A DNA stretch of 64,000 bases from Bugula neritina. Taxonomy: Eukaryota; Bryozoa; Gymnolaemata; Cheilostomatida; Bugulidae. Position 1 is the first letter of the stretch; every line of letters starts with the position of its first letter. A model generated the notes under the pieces. It worked only from the letters and a program-made list of their open reading frames with translations, was not told the DNA's origin and did not search any database. The stretch covers positions 6,439,241-6,503,240 of the forward strand of contig OZ037768.1 in assembly GCA_964035545.1 (NCBI GenBank), in the 5' to 3' direction. Shown here in pieces: positions 25,401 to 38,100 of this stretch. A program made the position numbers and the translations under genes.

Positions 25401-28400
25401 GAAAGACATGTGACGGTATAACGAGGGAAGAGCTCCAACGTATTTATTATAGGAAAACTGTTAAAAAACTAAACTCTTTCCCCATTTTTATTGCATAGAC
25501 AGTTGATGACACCTTGACAGTCTGACAAGTGTGTTTTCTATTTTCTGAATTTTTTTCTATTATTAAAAAAGAGGAAATATGCAGTTCTGTTATTTATTTC
25601 GGATTTAGTTTCAATCCTGATCTACTCAGAGTGATATTAATGTAGTCATTGTATTGTCTGCGGGTTGCCTTAGCTAAGGACCACATGCTATTTTATTTTT
25701 GTGGACAGGTAGCAACTGCACTGAGCACTATCAAGAACCTGCGGCTTATGGTCCAAGTCTAAGTACTGCTATCGCCAGTAGAGATGGTGAAGGCTTTAAT
25801 GTTCAAACTTGTGGCTCTGATCACTTGGCTAATATAGACTGTCCATTTGATGAGTCAGAGAATAGCACTGAGCAGACAACTACCACAGAAAGGCCCACCA
25901 CTGTGAATATGTCACAATATAGCCTTAATTTTTTCATTATGTCAACTTGAGTTGTATACAATACTTTTCATACTATGTAACACATAAGTTGGCTCTTTGA
26001 GATTTGTCGAAATTCTTATGCACTAAAGCATTTGTGTGCAAACCTTAATAAGTACGAGTATATATGTATTTAAAATAGCATAGCTTAGGTTATAAATTAT
26101 TAATTCTGATCATGGAAAAGCAAAAATGGCTGATATACATAATATGTAATGTATGATATATTTTATACTATACAATGATATATTATACATTATATATTAT
26201 ATATAGTGTATTATATGCTATCTATTATATATTACAGTAAGTTGGTACATATTACGAATGCACTATGTGATCTTATATGAGCATTACTGGTTGTAGACTG
26301 GAGTGTTGGATGTGTCAAGGTTTCATGCCACCATTACTGTCAACACTAACACAACATGTGAGCAATGCCTATACCCTTTATGGTACCAGGCTGTTACTAA
26401 CAATGGGTCTCATCTTTGTGACAACAGGTAAGGCTTAGTTTCTTACAAGTTTGACCATGAATTCAGAATATTTGATAAGGTAATCTAACCAGTTAATGTA
26501 CTTCTTTCTAAGGATAAAGAAATAATCTCTGCCATATGAAATATTATTATCAATTAGCTTACATGAAATATAACCATTCTACTCCTATGCCTTACAGCAG
26601 CAAAGATCTTGAAAGTTGAAATTTTTTTATGTTGATGCATAATTTTGTCTTTATGCTGTGCAGTGGAGTTATCATGCTATGTTTCAGATTCCAAGAGCAA
26701 GTGTATGAATGTCTTGCTAACAGTCAATGTTGTGGCCAAAGCAGTGAATGCACCAATCGGCCTGAACAACTTTACACAGAAGTGTTAGTCAAATTAGCTG
26801 ATATTAGCAAAGCATTTGCAATGAACAACTGCAGTGGTAACACAAGTGCGTACTCATACATTATAGTCCGGTGCCAATGTTTATCACAGTATTATAAACA
26901 GTTTTCATAAACAGTCGTCCAAAAAAATAATAGATTTAAACCTAATACAACTATTTGAACAAGTCAATTTATTCAACACATTTATTTATCAACTTAAAAA
27001 AAATACAATTTTCAAACAGATGATGATGATTATTATTGGCTAAAGATTAAAATATGTACACTTTTTTGTTAACCTTTCTGAACACTTTTCAAAGAAATTA
27101 ATTGTAGTTTTAAAAGCTGTTTTGTATTCATAATTCGTTATGAAATGACTAATGCATAAATGAGGCAGCAACTCCCGATAGCAGTGCTAAATCATGGAAA
27201 TGTGCTTCACAATATGTAGCTTAGCTCTGTTGAATTTATCAGATTACAAAAGTTCTTGGCATACGACAAATTAAATAATACTAAAAAGTCAATTATGTAA
27301 ATGAGATGAAACAATAATATGCAAGAGCGATGTATATACCCTTTAAACCTTTGCAATATGCAAGATTACCAACTTGAGATAATCATTAGGTCAATGAAGA
27401 GGCTTGAACCTTAGATAGGCCTGAACTGTCTGACAGTATAGAGTGAGCTCCCTGCTTTGTGCCTCACCAGATCTGCCAATCTTGGAACACTCTCGTGTTT
27501 TTATATTTCAGAATGTTCGGCAGCTTCCCACAAGTGTACGGAGAACTTAGCTAAGTTTTATCCAGCATCAGCACCTCATGTTACTGTGAATTCGCTGGCT
27601 TGTGGGTATGTAGTAATACATATACATGCAGTAACACACATTATACATGTATTAATACGCATACAGTTAGCAATACACATACATGTAGTAACAGACATTC
27701 ATGTAGTAACACACGTACATGTACGTGTGTTATTACATACATATAGTTATACCTAGATGTAGGAAGTAATGTGTGATACACAAGGCTGTATGTAGCATAA
27801 TGAAATACCGACTAATTTAAATAGTTATAAAAGAAGCCATGCAGTATTTTATGCTAATAGCATAAAATATATAAACACAGGCAATAACTTAATAAGGCTA
27901 CAACAATACAAGACACCAATAAGGTTATGTTTGGTCTTTGCTACCCTTTGCTTTAGCTCCTGCAGCAATGTACTTGTCAACACAAACTGGTGACACCAAC
28001 TTAAGTAAAAACAAGAATGCAGAATCCTTCTGATATTATCAAAAGACTAATTAAAAACGCCCTTAAATATCACATATGCATAAGTGTAATGAATTTTTCC
28101 AGGGTACTAATCAATAAAAGAAGTATGCTCGGTTTCACAAAAAAAGTTGGGCGTCACACTTCAAGTACAACACACTTGACACCACTGGTTCGTTATAACT
28201 GCATATAATGTAACAATTCTACTAATTCTAACATGTTTTATTTTATTGTTTATAGAGAGCAGGAGCTGGCTGCGACGCTACAATGTTTTAGTTTATCATG
28301 CACGTCTGCAGAGGCTGCAGTCTTATCGTCTGCTGTTGTCGCCGGTTTTAACTCAATATGCAACTCTAAGTTGAGGTAGTATAGTATAGTTATAGTGTTA

Positions 28401-28970
28401 TAGTTATTCTTTCTACAGTGTTGAGTGTGTTGGTTTATCTTTGCAGCAACAGCTTGTTATATTGTATGTACCTCATACTAATATGCTCGTTATAAACATT
28501 TAAATGCAGTATAATTCTGCAACTATCAGCCATAACATATATTGTTGATTTAAATATCTAAAGATTGTTTTAACATCACAACTTAAAAACATTTTTATCT
28601 TTGTAATATTTTCATAATCGTTATTCTACACCTATATATAATATGGAGTGTCACATTTATTACACATGTCACATTAATCATCTGTGGTTTTCGCATGTGG
28701 TGACTCATAGAGTGTTATTCTTCTAACAGATGTATGACATATGGTAACATATATGAATATGTACCAGTATCTGAGGTGATTGCTGAGACAGCCAATGAAA
28801 ACGTAACACCTTGCACTCACTTTAAAAGAATGGGAGTAAATGGCTGGAAGGCCACAAGTGTTATACAGAAAGTTAAAGAAGGACTGCTCTTCAACACCAG
28901 GAGCTGTCAGCCAGATTGGCCAGCCGCAGTGGATTGCCCTGCGGTGATCAGATTTCCTAGTTTAGCTTAA
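22417..28970 (+). CDS. secreted cysteine-rich protein with two tandem copies of an unrecognised domain
   Basis: Eleven exons: 22417-22468, 22587-22692, 22910-23067, 23432-23540, 24177-24373, 25709-25902, 26297-26427, 26688-26845, 27512-27605, 28256-28375, 28730-28970. They total 1560 nt (519 aa). The N-terminus is a clear signal peptide (MTKIPLYLLVLASICEIALS, cut before ATC). Two homologous units of about 230 residues follow, joined by a Thr-rich linker (STEQTTTTERPTT). Each begins CxxCLxPLWYQAV and ends with a G-F-N-x-x-(T/S)-C...A-x-(I/V)-DCP segment. Matching cysteines and several N-glycosylation sequons (for example NST, NCT, NCS) point to an extracellular, disulphide-bonded protein. Exons 3 and 8 are both 158 nt with the same phases, which supports an internal exon-block duplication. 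The donor after exon 6 (GTGAAT) is weak; without it the first unit would end at a stop at 25948-25950. I recognise no family and assign no function. Confidence 0.82.
23100..23290. repeat. 15-bp minisatellite in intron 3 of the secreted-protein gene
   Basis: About a dozen imperfect units of roughly 15 bases, typified by ACTTACTTCTCTGGT, lie directly downstream of the exon 3 donor at 23068. The array is pyrimidine-rich on the plus strand. It is open in frame with the exon, which makes a spurious longer reading frame (22923-23363). Confidence 0.85.
24852..24868. repeat. (CT)n microsatellite
   Basis: A short CT run inside the intron between exons 5 and 6 of the secreted-protein gene. Confidence 0.85.
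26140..26240. repeat. AT-rich low-complexity tract
   Basis: TATATAAT-like units fill about 100 bases of the linker intron of the secreted-protein gene. Confidence 0.7.
27606..27755. repeat. degenerate minisatellite with a 26-bp palindrome
   Basis: Units resembling ACACATACATGTAGTA repeat imperfectly after the exon 9 donor. At 27707-27732 the array forms an exact 26-base palindrome centred on GTACATGTAC. Confidence 0.75.
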
Positions 28971-29024
28971 GCAACTGACGGAATACATCAACTCATGGCC
29001 CCATATTTAATTTCAAGTGTCTTT

Positions 29025-29030
29025 AATAAA
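29025..29030 (+). promoter_or_regulatory. polyadenylation signal of the secreted-protein gene
   Basis: AATAAA lies 54 bases after the stop codon at 28968-28970, a typical distance for a short 3' untranslated region. The opposing ZNF423-like gene ends at 29185, so the two transcripts converge closely. Confidence 0.6.
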
Positions 29031-29117
29031 ATATATATTAAGAGACATTTTCAAATAATTATTTATTAATAACATTAATGTATATACACAGAACAATTAA
29101 TAAAATCTATAACAAGT

Positions 29118-29123
29118 TTTATT
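29118..29123 (-). promoter_or_regulatory. possible polyadenylation signal of the ZNF423-like gene
   Basis: AATAAA on the minus strand, about 60 bases past the stop codon at 29185. A second copy sits at 29062-29067. Either would give a short 3' untranslated region that meets the convergent gene. Confidence 0.4.
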
Positions 29124-29184
29124 ATCAATGTTACATGCTACAAACATCACTGGTATGAACAAATTAAGACAACACAGAAGAATT

Positions 29185-32100
29185 CTAACTTGTAGTAGAA
29201 ATGACTAGAGAGTCACCATTGAAATATTTACTAACAGCACTGCTTGCGTCAGAGTTTACGTCACTCCGTTCCTTGTATGAGGAGTTGGCCTGGAGAGAAT
29301 GTAATACAGTTTGGGGAGCTTTGCTCAGGTGTTCCTTGATAGAATGAAAAGAAAATGATTTGTTTACAATGTTTCTCTCCCTACCAGAACTAGTGGGTGT
29401 AGCATTGTCTGTACTGGTGGCGAGACCATTGCTAAACACTTCATCTGATGGCCTTCTTTTCTCTCGCCGACGACAGGAAGTAAAATGCTCTTTAAGATCA
29501 TCCTGGCAACAATAGAGTTTAGAACACCAGGGGCAACTTCTTATGCTCTCTGCAATAAAATAGAACAGGTAAATGTTGGCCATTAAATTATACAAATATA
29601 GGCAGGTTATAAAATATCATACATGCATACATAGTTGTGACAACAGTAGGTAATCAAATGTTGATCAAATCACTACAAGACAGCATAAAATAATTTTGTC
29701 CCCACTGGGATTCGAACCTGAGACCTCCGACTTGCAAGCAGGCGCGCTAAGCACTACACCACAGGAGCCACTGGGTAAACTCAATATTACACACATGCTT
29801 AAAATCATGCATTTAAATGTTTATGCTTACCTTGATGGTGCAAATTCAAATGGTTACTGTATTGGTTGAGAGAGGCAAACTCCACATCACATTTACTGCA
29901 GAACAGTTCTCCGTGATCTTCATTGTCACTGAGTGCTTCACTCTTGACTACTTTAGTCTTAGGCACAGACTTGTTGGTGTCGTAGTGTGCGGCAGACTGA
30001 GGTCGCTTCCTGCCTGCCAACTCGGTGGAGGCTGGGGAAGGTGAAGGTCGATACATACTGGTCAGCCCGCCGTGATGAGCAGATGAATGATTTACCAGTT
30101 CTGTTTCAAAGAAGAAGCTCTGCAGGCAATAAGCACACACATAACTTCTGTTAGTAATGCTGTGCTCTGAAGTGCAGTGATTCAGCAACGTCGCAGCGTC
30201 AGAAGTTGTGTACTCACATTTAGGACACGTCATACGATTACTAAACATAAAGTTATGAGCTACTAAGTGAGCTTGCAGCTTGCCTGAAGTTAGAAACAGT
30301 GCCGAACACAAATAACACTTGTGAGATTTATCATTCATATGAGATGTTAAAATATGAATTTTAATCTCATTTTCAGATTCACAGGATTTCGGACACTGTA
30401 TGCATTGATAAATCTTTCCACTGTTTCCAGATACATTTGGTGGAGATTTGTTATTAGCCGATTCAAATACTGAGTCATTCTTTGATTGGCTAATGCAGAG
30501 CTGACACAACGCTGCTTCCTTTCCACTCAGCTGACTAGGCATCATGTTTAACATCTCCCCACAACTAGAACATTTTACTCTACATACATGTCCGTCACTC
30601 TGCAGGTAAGACTCTGAGCACGCATGACACGTTTTTACTTTTTTGTCACATGACTTGCAGACGAGCTTACTACCTTTGAGTAAGAGCTGTGAGTGATTGA
30701 ACCTGCCTTGACACAAACTACAAATCTTTCCGTCTCCAAGTGCTATGCAGTTGTGTTTCTGATACTTCTCCTCCCGAGTAAATGTTAATTTGCACTTATC
30801 ACATTTCCAGAGGTCTTTGGTGATACTATCACAGGAGACGCATATATATGAGTCGAGTTTACAAACGAGTTCGGAGATTCTAAACGTCTTCTGGCAGTTG
30901 AAACACTGCTTCTGCATACATGCGTGGTTGTCTAGCTCGTCCATTGAAGCGAACTTGCTGTTGCACTCTGAACACCTGTGGACAGGCGACAAAGCACCAA
31001 GCTGAGAGCTAACACTCATTTTCTGATCTCTAGTCAGCCCTTTTGCAGCTGGTGAAAGAGCTGTGTGGAGTAAGCTAGGAGATCGAGGGGACTTGCAGTC
31101 AGGGGCGCCCGGGGGAGGGGGAAGGAGACGGTGGGGCAGAAGGATACTTGTGGACTGTTTTCTGGCTATCAAACACTCCTGGCACAGGAGAAACTGGGGG
31201 TTATCGGTGAGCTGAGCCGGCAAAGGTATGAAGTACGGACAGACTTTATTACAGGAGGCACACGACAGGGGTGACTTTTTCGGGAAATGGAACTCAGCGT
31301 GCAAATCTAATTCCACCTAATAAAAAACAAAAACAAAAAAATGTTCTTATTGGTACACAGAACTGAGCGATCAATGAAATTGTGCTTCCTAACTACACAA
31401 ACATTTTCATAAGTATCATTTGTTAACTATAATTAAAATTACTGAAAAAAGAAGCACAAATATATAGTTTTTATTCATTTCCAATTAGAATGCACCAATC
31501 ATATTATGGGTATCATTTTATTACAAAATACATAACGCTAAAAGATAAGATAACACACAATTTACAATCAGTAATTTCGCTAAAACATCATCACTATGAT
31601 ATCAAACATGCTAGATCAGTTAACAGTCAATCTATTGTTTAATTAGGAAGATAGATTATCACCTGAGATGTAACTCTATGCTTGCAAACACAGCATACGA
31701 CAGTGCTATCAGCTTCAACATGTAAGTGAGAATGTTTCAAGTATTCATCTATAGTGTTTATCTCCACTTGGCATAAAATGCATGGTTTGGTTGACGGAAC
31801 CTAAAATAGAACAATTGTAAATGCAACTCATTTTTTATTTTATAAATTACAAACAATACAGTAATGAAATGATCATGTATCACACTAAAACATGTATACA
31901 TCTTTACTAATGAATCTTATTCCAATGCAAATTTTAAGGATTCAAACTAACAACAGTTTACAAACTCTTAAAAAAATACTACTATATAATATTAATATAT
32001 AATACAATCGCAATAAAAAAACTACAGCTTCAAGTTTTAGAAGTTAATTAAATTAATAAAATTAAGAGTGCAATAAGAGTTGTCTTTCCATGGACTGTAC

Positions 32101-35100
32101 AACAAATTTTCTTTTTAGACGTCACTTTCTACTGAAAGGGTGAACAATAGGAGGAAACAAAAATTAATAAGCATCTAAGATTGCTACTATTGCAGCCATT
32201 ACAAAACTTGATGAAGAAATATGCACCTTTCCATGAATATCATTTAAAGTACATCCTGTTAACACGCTATCAGTCATTGACCTATGCACATATGCTACGG
32301 TTATGAATATAAATATACTGTTTCACAATAGACTTATATGTGCATTAGACAGCAATAAGTATTTATAGAGGCACTACATCAACTGTGCCTCACAGTGATG
32401 GTATGCTCTGAACATGTTGTGAAGCACACCATAGTCATAAATGCCAACAGTGCAACATGTGGAGGTAGTTACCTTGCAGTGTTGGAGTTTGTGTTTAGCC
32501 ATATCTGCGAGACTAGAACAAACTTCGTCACAGATTACACAAGTTAGAGAAACCGGGCCAAAGTGAACTCGGGAGTGTTTGTCTAACTCTGAATATGTCT
32601 ACATAATATAATAATATAATGCATAATATAATATAATACATAACATAATATAATACATAATATAATATAATACTTAACACAATATAATACATAACATAAT
32701 ACAGTACATAATATAATATAATATAAAATGATATAAAACAGTATATATTATAATAAAGCATGTATGTGATACAATACAATGTAATGCAACATAATACATA
32801 AAATAATATAATACAATATAATATAGTACGCATAATATAATATAACATTTTACAATATACGAAAATATACTATAACACATTATATAATACACTATAATAT
32901 AATACAATTATTATATATAATATAGTACATCGATTTTATAGTAGATATTACATGCTAGAATTCTTCAGTTATAAAAGTTGTCCCTATTCAGTCAACTGGG
33001 AATTATTTCACTAGAAAAAAACTCATAAAATAAAGGTAAACCTGGTAAGTATTGAACAGGTGATAGTAATTAGCAACAATTAGCACTTATGATGATACAC
33101 ACTACTATTGCAATGTGATCTAAACTCATGATACAAAATGATCCTTCGAAAGGAAATTCACAACCTATGGGGTAGCACCCTGGAGAAACCATGCAGCTAG
33201 AAGAAAAGCATAAACGTATGTCCCTGGGGGAACATTATTTTTAATAAACACACAAAAACCAAATGAGTCTGTTGAATTTTGTTGAGTGAAAACTTATGCA
33301 GGGCACAAGCTTACTTTTGCTAAACATATGTATTATTATTTTAAATTACAATAACAAGTTTACTTTTCTCAATGTTCCTGAAATTCTCTAACTACAACTT
33401 ACATTATGCCATATGACAACTGTTAATTTTCTCACATGGAAAAATGATTTTAATTAAAAACTACATAATTATTTTGCTAATTTGGTTGGTATTTTGCTTA
33501 GATTTTCAAAGTTGTAAAATTTTTAATAGACATTAGCTGCATATTTTTGTTAAATAAATTTTGTCCCAAATTTTAGTTGCTTGAAATTTATCTTTTGTTT
33601 AGCAAGTTTAAAAGATAGATGAGTAGAAATTACACAAGTGCAAAATAATAAACTAAAGGTTTTAACATTTTCAAACCAATTTATAACTAAACGAGACTTG
33701 TTTTTGTCGATTTCCAACGAAACATAAGATGTGATGAAGCTACACCAGCATATATATTAATTTAAATACGGCAGTTTTAGTACCTTAAACGCCTTGCCAC
33801 AAGTAGAACATGCTGTGCTAAACATCTTAGTCTGTACTACGCTGGTGGAAGAGCTGCTGCTACTATTACTAGAATGCTTTTCAATAGTTCTACATTGCCA
33901 GGGTTTAGCTGAAGAGTGACTTTTCCTCTTGTGCTCTTCGTACACTTCTTCTGAATGGAACACTCGGTCACATATTGCACATTGAAAGGGAGCTACGACA
34001 TCATTTGTTACCGCCTGCGTTGAAATATTAAAAACAAATTAAAATGTTTGGCAATATTTCAGTTGGTTGTGACAAAAAAATATGTGCTTTAAAAATGGAA
34101 CTAAAGTTTTTTTGTAAATATTCGTTTGCGAATTTCAGATAAATAACAACTTTGCTCTACAACTGTAGTAATGTAAATTATTTTTATAGGAAACGAATCA
34201 TACAAATTACAATTTATACAATAATTAGTGTAGAAGAATTAAAAAACTGTGTGACTTATGCACCTGATTAGAAGATTGAGAATGACTCTCTGTATGCAGC
34301 TGGCGGGAATGTTCCTTCTGTATGTGTTTGTCCAGTAAGTATTCAACAGCAAACCCTTCTCCACAAAGTGAGCATTGGAACGACTGCAGGAAGGCAAATT
34401 ATTTTCATTTATCTATCAGGAAATATGAATGGTGAGTGATCATCTAACAACATTCTCTTTAATTACTGTATATCAATTCAATCAAAAAAATAATCATCAA
34501 TTGATTTTCCCAACTGCTACCTCAGTCTTTACCTATTTTCTAGACAGATGACATGCATGTTGCTTATAAGCCACCCTAGCACCTTATGATAAATATTGCA
34601 GAAAAACATTTGTATGACTGCTTTTGCATGGCCTTAATACCAGGTTTAGCTGACCTTCAGAGACCAGGGAATTTCCAATGTATAATATCAGGGAACTTCC
34701 AAGGAGTAATACTTGGGAAACTCAACATAAATGAGAATTCTGATCTTACCTTCAAGTTAACTGACTAAAGCCCAGTTTACTAGTACTTCACTTAAAATTT
34801 AACAGCTGACAATTTGCTAATTACACTTACTCTTTGATGTGTGAGTACATGAAGTTTCAGTTCAGATTCAGCTCGAAATGTCATAATGCAGTAAGGACAT
34901 TGAAACTGTTCCTTCTTAACATGTGATAGAGAACTGGAGGGGAGAACTAAGTCCATGTGCATCTGAAGCATATGCGTCCTCCATGATGAGACGTCATCAA
35001 AAGGGTGGCCACAGCATGCACACTTGTATGCTTTGTTCTCGTTACTATGCTCCATGGTGAGGTGTATCTGTGTATTAATATAGTAATCAGCAAGTATTAG

Positions 35101-38100
35101 CACAGCTTCTGCGTTTAAGTAACAACTTGAATTATCAACATAACCTGAATTCAAGTTGCAGGCAAGTTTTTGAAGTATAAAATTCAATCCGAAGCATAGC
35201 TTCTGGTAAACAAAAATATTTATATTTTCAAGTAAAAATTTTCAAATGAAAATTGTTTTAAAGAAATAACTTAAATTTAACAGTTGAGTGTTTAATGAAA
35301 ATTTTGGATTTTTTTCAACATTTAGAAATTGAGAACTTTTATAGTACATTTTTAAATAATAAAATGTACAACATGTAATAGCACATTTTATGTAGCTAAG
35401 AAAAATGTCATAATCTAATTGACTTGGAAGAGCAATAAGTGCTCATCAACATGCTGTGTTGAATCTAGTTCAATAAATCTCTCAACTTTACTATATAAAT
35501 TACACACAGTGTATATGTGTGTGTATATACACGTGCAATAAAATACACTTGAGAAAATAATATATATAGCTTTATTTAAATTGGAGTTGACATGCTTTTA
35601 ATGATGTCTCTTACAACCAACAATGACCTCTTCAATATTATCACTGACCTTCAAGTCAATCTCTGTAGGAAAAACATCAGCACAAACGAGACACTTGTAA
35701 ATCTTTCTAGAATGTTCAGTTATAAGATGAGCCTGTAACTCATCAACCAATGAGAATGTCTTTTTACAGCATCTGCAGATGTAGAGCCTTCTGGTAGACA
35801 GATAGTGTCTCTCCATGTGGTCCAACTGCTGCTGTGGAGAGGAGACTATTTCTGAACAGACACTGCACTTTGACCTCATCAGCTCCTGGTAACACAGTTA
35901 GCATGCAGCATGGAACAAAAAAAATAATGTTTCGACTGATAAATATTTTGAAACAAAATGAATTATTTATATTTGTGAAACGCTGTCAATCTTTAAACAG
36001 AATCATGACACTTCAGACTGGAATTATATGTCTATATAGTATACATATAAATTAATTTGAATTCAATTCCCTTGAACATTTCAGTACTTTTTATTTTTAA
36101 ACATACTTGTATGTATATCTATAATTAGACTTATTAATAAGGTACTGACATGCATATGGATCTGTAGCATGATTTATTGATGTATTGCTACCCTAATACT
36201 AGGTTTGAAAGCAACATTTAAACATTGAAGAGTGCTGCATTATAATATATATAATGTAATATATATAATGTAATATATATATATAATATATATATATATA
36301 GTTTAATACAATATAATATATATAATATAATGTATAATATGGCATATGATTTTGGCTGTTTTGATAGTTCCTTAGAAATCATGTAATTTTTGTCAATATT
36401 GAAAACATCTTAATTAGGACTTTTTAACATCTGCCAAATATGAATATAACTCTTGCTATAGTTGTATTAAAAATAAATCACAATAAAAACTAACTTACCC
36501 AATGCAAGGTCTGTGTGTGCTCCATCAAAAGTGTAAAAGAAGTAAAACTTTCTCCACAAACTTGGCAATTAACTGGAGATGGCGGACTTCGAGATGACAG
36601 ATCTAAATTTTATTATTTCCAAAGATAAGCATTGTGATGATGCAGCATAAAAATAAACAAAAATAAACCCTATGAAGCTTAGATCTGTTAAACTGGAAAA
36701 GATTGTAGTATTATTGAATAGATATTAAGTAAGGCTGTTTCAATAATAATATAAAAACTATCGAACTTTCATAATTAATCACATGTTCAACTATCTATTC
36801 AATATAATTCGAATAAGTCAGCAAAAGATAGACAATAGAGATTGTTACCTAAAGGGGTTGAAGCCTCCCGGACATCTGTATCAACAGCAGAGCTGGTGGA
36901 AGTGGTGTGTGGTGTCTGTGGTGTGTGTTTGGTGAATATATGAGACATAACGTCTGCTGCTGAAGAGAACACCTTCTTACAAATATAGCAAATCACAGAC
37001 TCTTGGTTCACCATAGAGTTGGAGGAGGTGCTCACCTTCCCATTCCCACTAACACTCTCTGTTGGTAGATTTTCAGCTACGGAGCTCGTGGCGGATTTAA
37101 TTCGCTAATATAGTATAAAACAACATAACTTATTACAAGCCTGCGCTGTAAAGTTATTATTGATAATAAAAATAAAATAAATAATACAGCAAAAATTAAT
37201 AAAGAATAAATCCACGGCTAACTTGGTAGTTATTATTGATATAAATATAAAAAAATATAATAAATAAATAAATAATAAAACAAAAATTGATAAAGAATAT
37301 ATTCAAGTATATAAAGCAACTTACTGAGGGAGTAGCAACTGAGGAGGTTTTACTCTGAGTCCAGCTTGTTGATAAGTAAGAGTCAGCAGTTGCTGTATTA
37401 GATATAGTGCTGCCTTGTGAGTGCTCTTGTTCAATGTGGTGGTTGAGCGTTGGCACCGTAGGAAATGCTGCTTCACAGTGAGGACAAGATAGCAAAGACA
37501 AACCTAAAACAGTCATCATGATTGTAAATGAGGCAAGTGTTGCAGCCTAATACACAATGGCTCTACTGTGAATTGACAAGCACTTGCACGATTAGTCTAT
37601 ATATACTGGAATATTTGTTAGTGACGCTCATATACAATAGAAGATAAATTGAAAATCCCGTAGGGATATGATAATACCAAAGGGTAAAAGAGAACTCCAA
37701 TTAAACCAAAATAGTTTAGCGCACTTGGCATAAATTATTGAAGGGCTGTAATTGGACAAATTATATCAGCTCACTGTTAGCATTGAAAACAGTCTCTGCC
37801 TAATCATAACTAATATATAACTGTCAGGGAAACTGCTCTTACAAGCACTTAAATTATTCTATTCCAGCAAGTATTGTTTTGTATGTTGTGTATGCTGTTG
37901 CTGTCATTACTGGATCTCTATACAGTTTCAAAATATACAATAGTCCGTTGCATACTGAATTAGTACTACATATGCTTGAAATTTCTAGTATTGTAATACA
38001 TGATTATTTTTTGCTAAAACATTAGGAACTGCACGAATGTAAAAAGCAAAATTTAAAAATTTTAAGGTTTCAACTATAAAATGACATATTGCAGTAATCA

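Noticed and set aside
26297-28970. Second cysteine-rich unit as an independent gene
   Set aside because: No signal peptide or in-frame start precedes it, and its first exon begins in the phase left by exon 6; a single gene with two domains fits better, though the joining donor is weak.
29700-29771. Functional tRNA-Cys gene
   Set aside because: The acceptor and T stems do not pair well; a tRNA-derived repeat or pseudogene is more likely.
32528-32907. Tyr/Ile/Leu/Cys-rich open frames on the minus strand
   Set aside because: They translate an ATAATATAAT low-complexity array next to a ZNF423-like exon.
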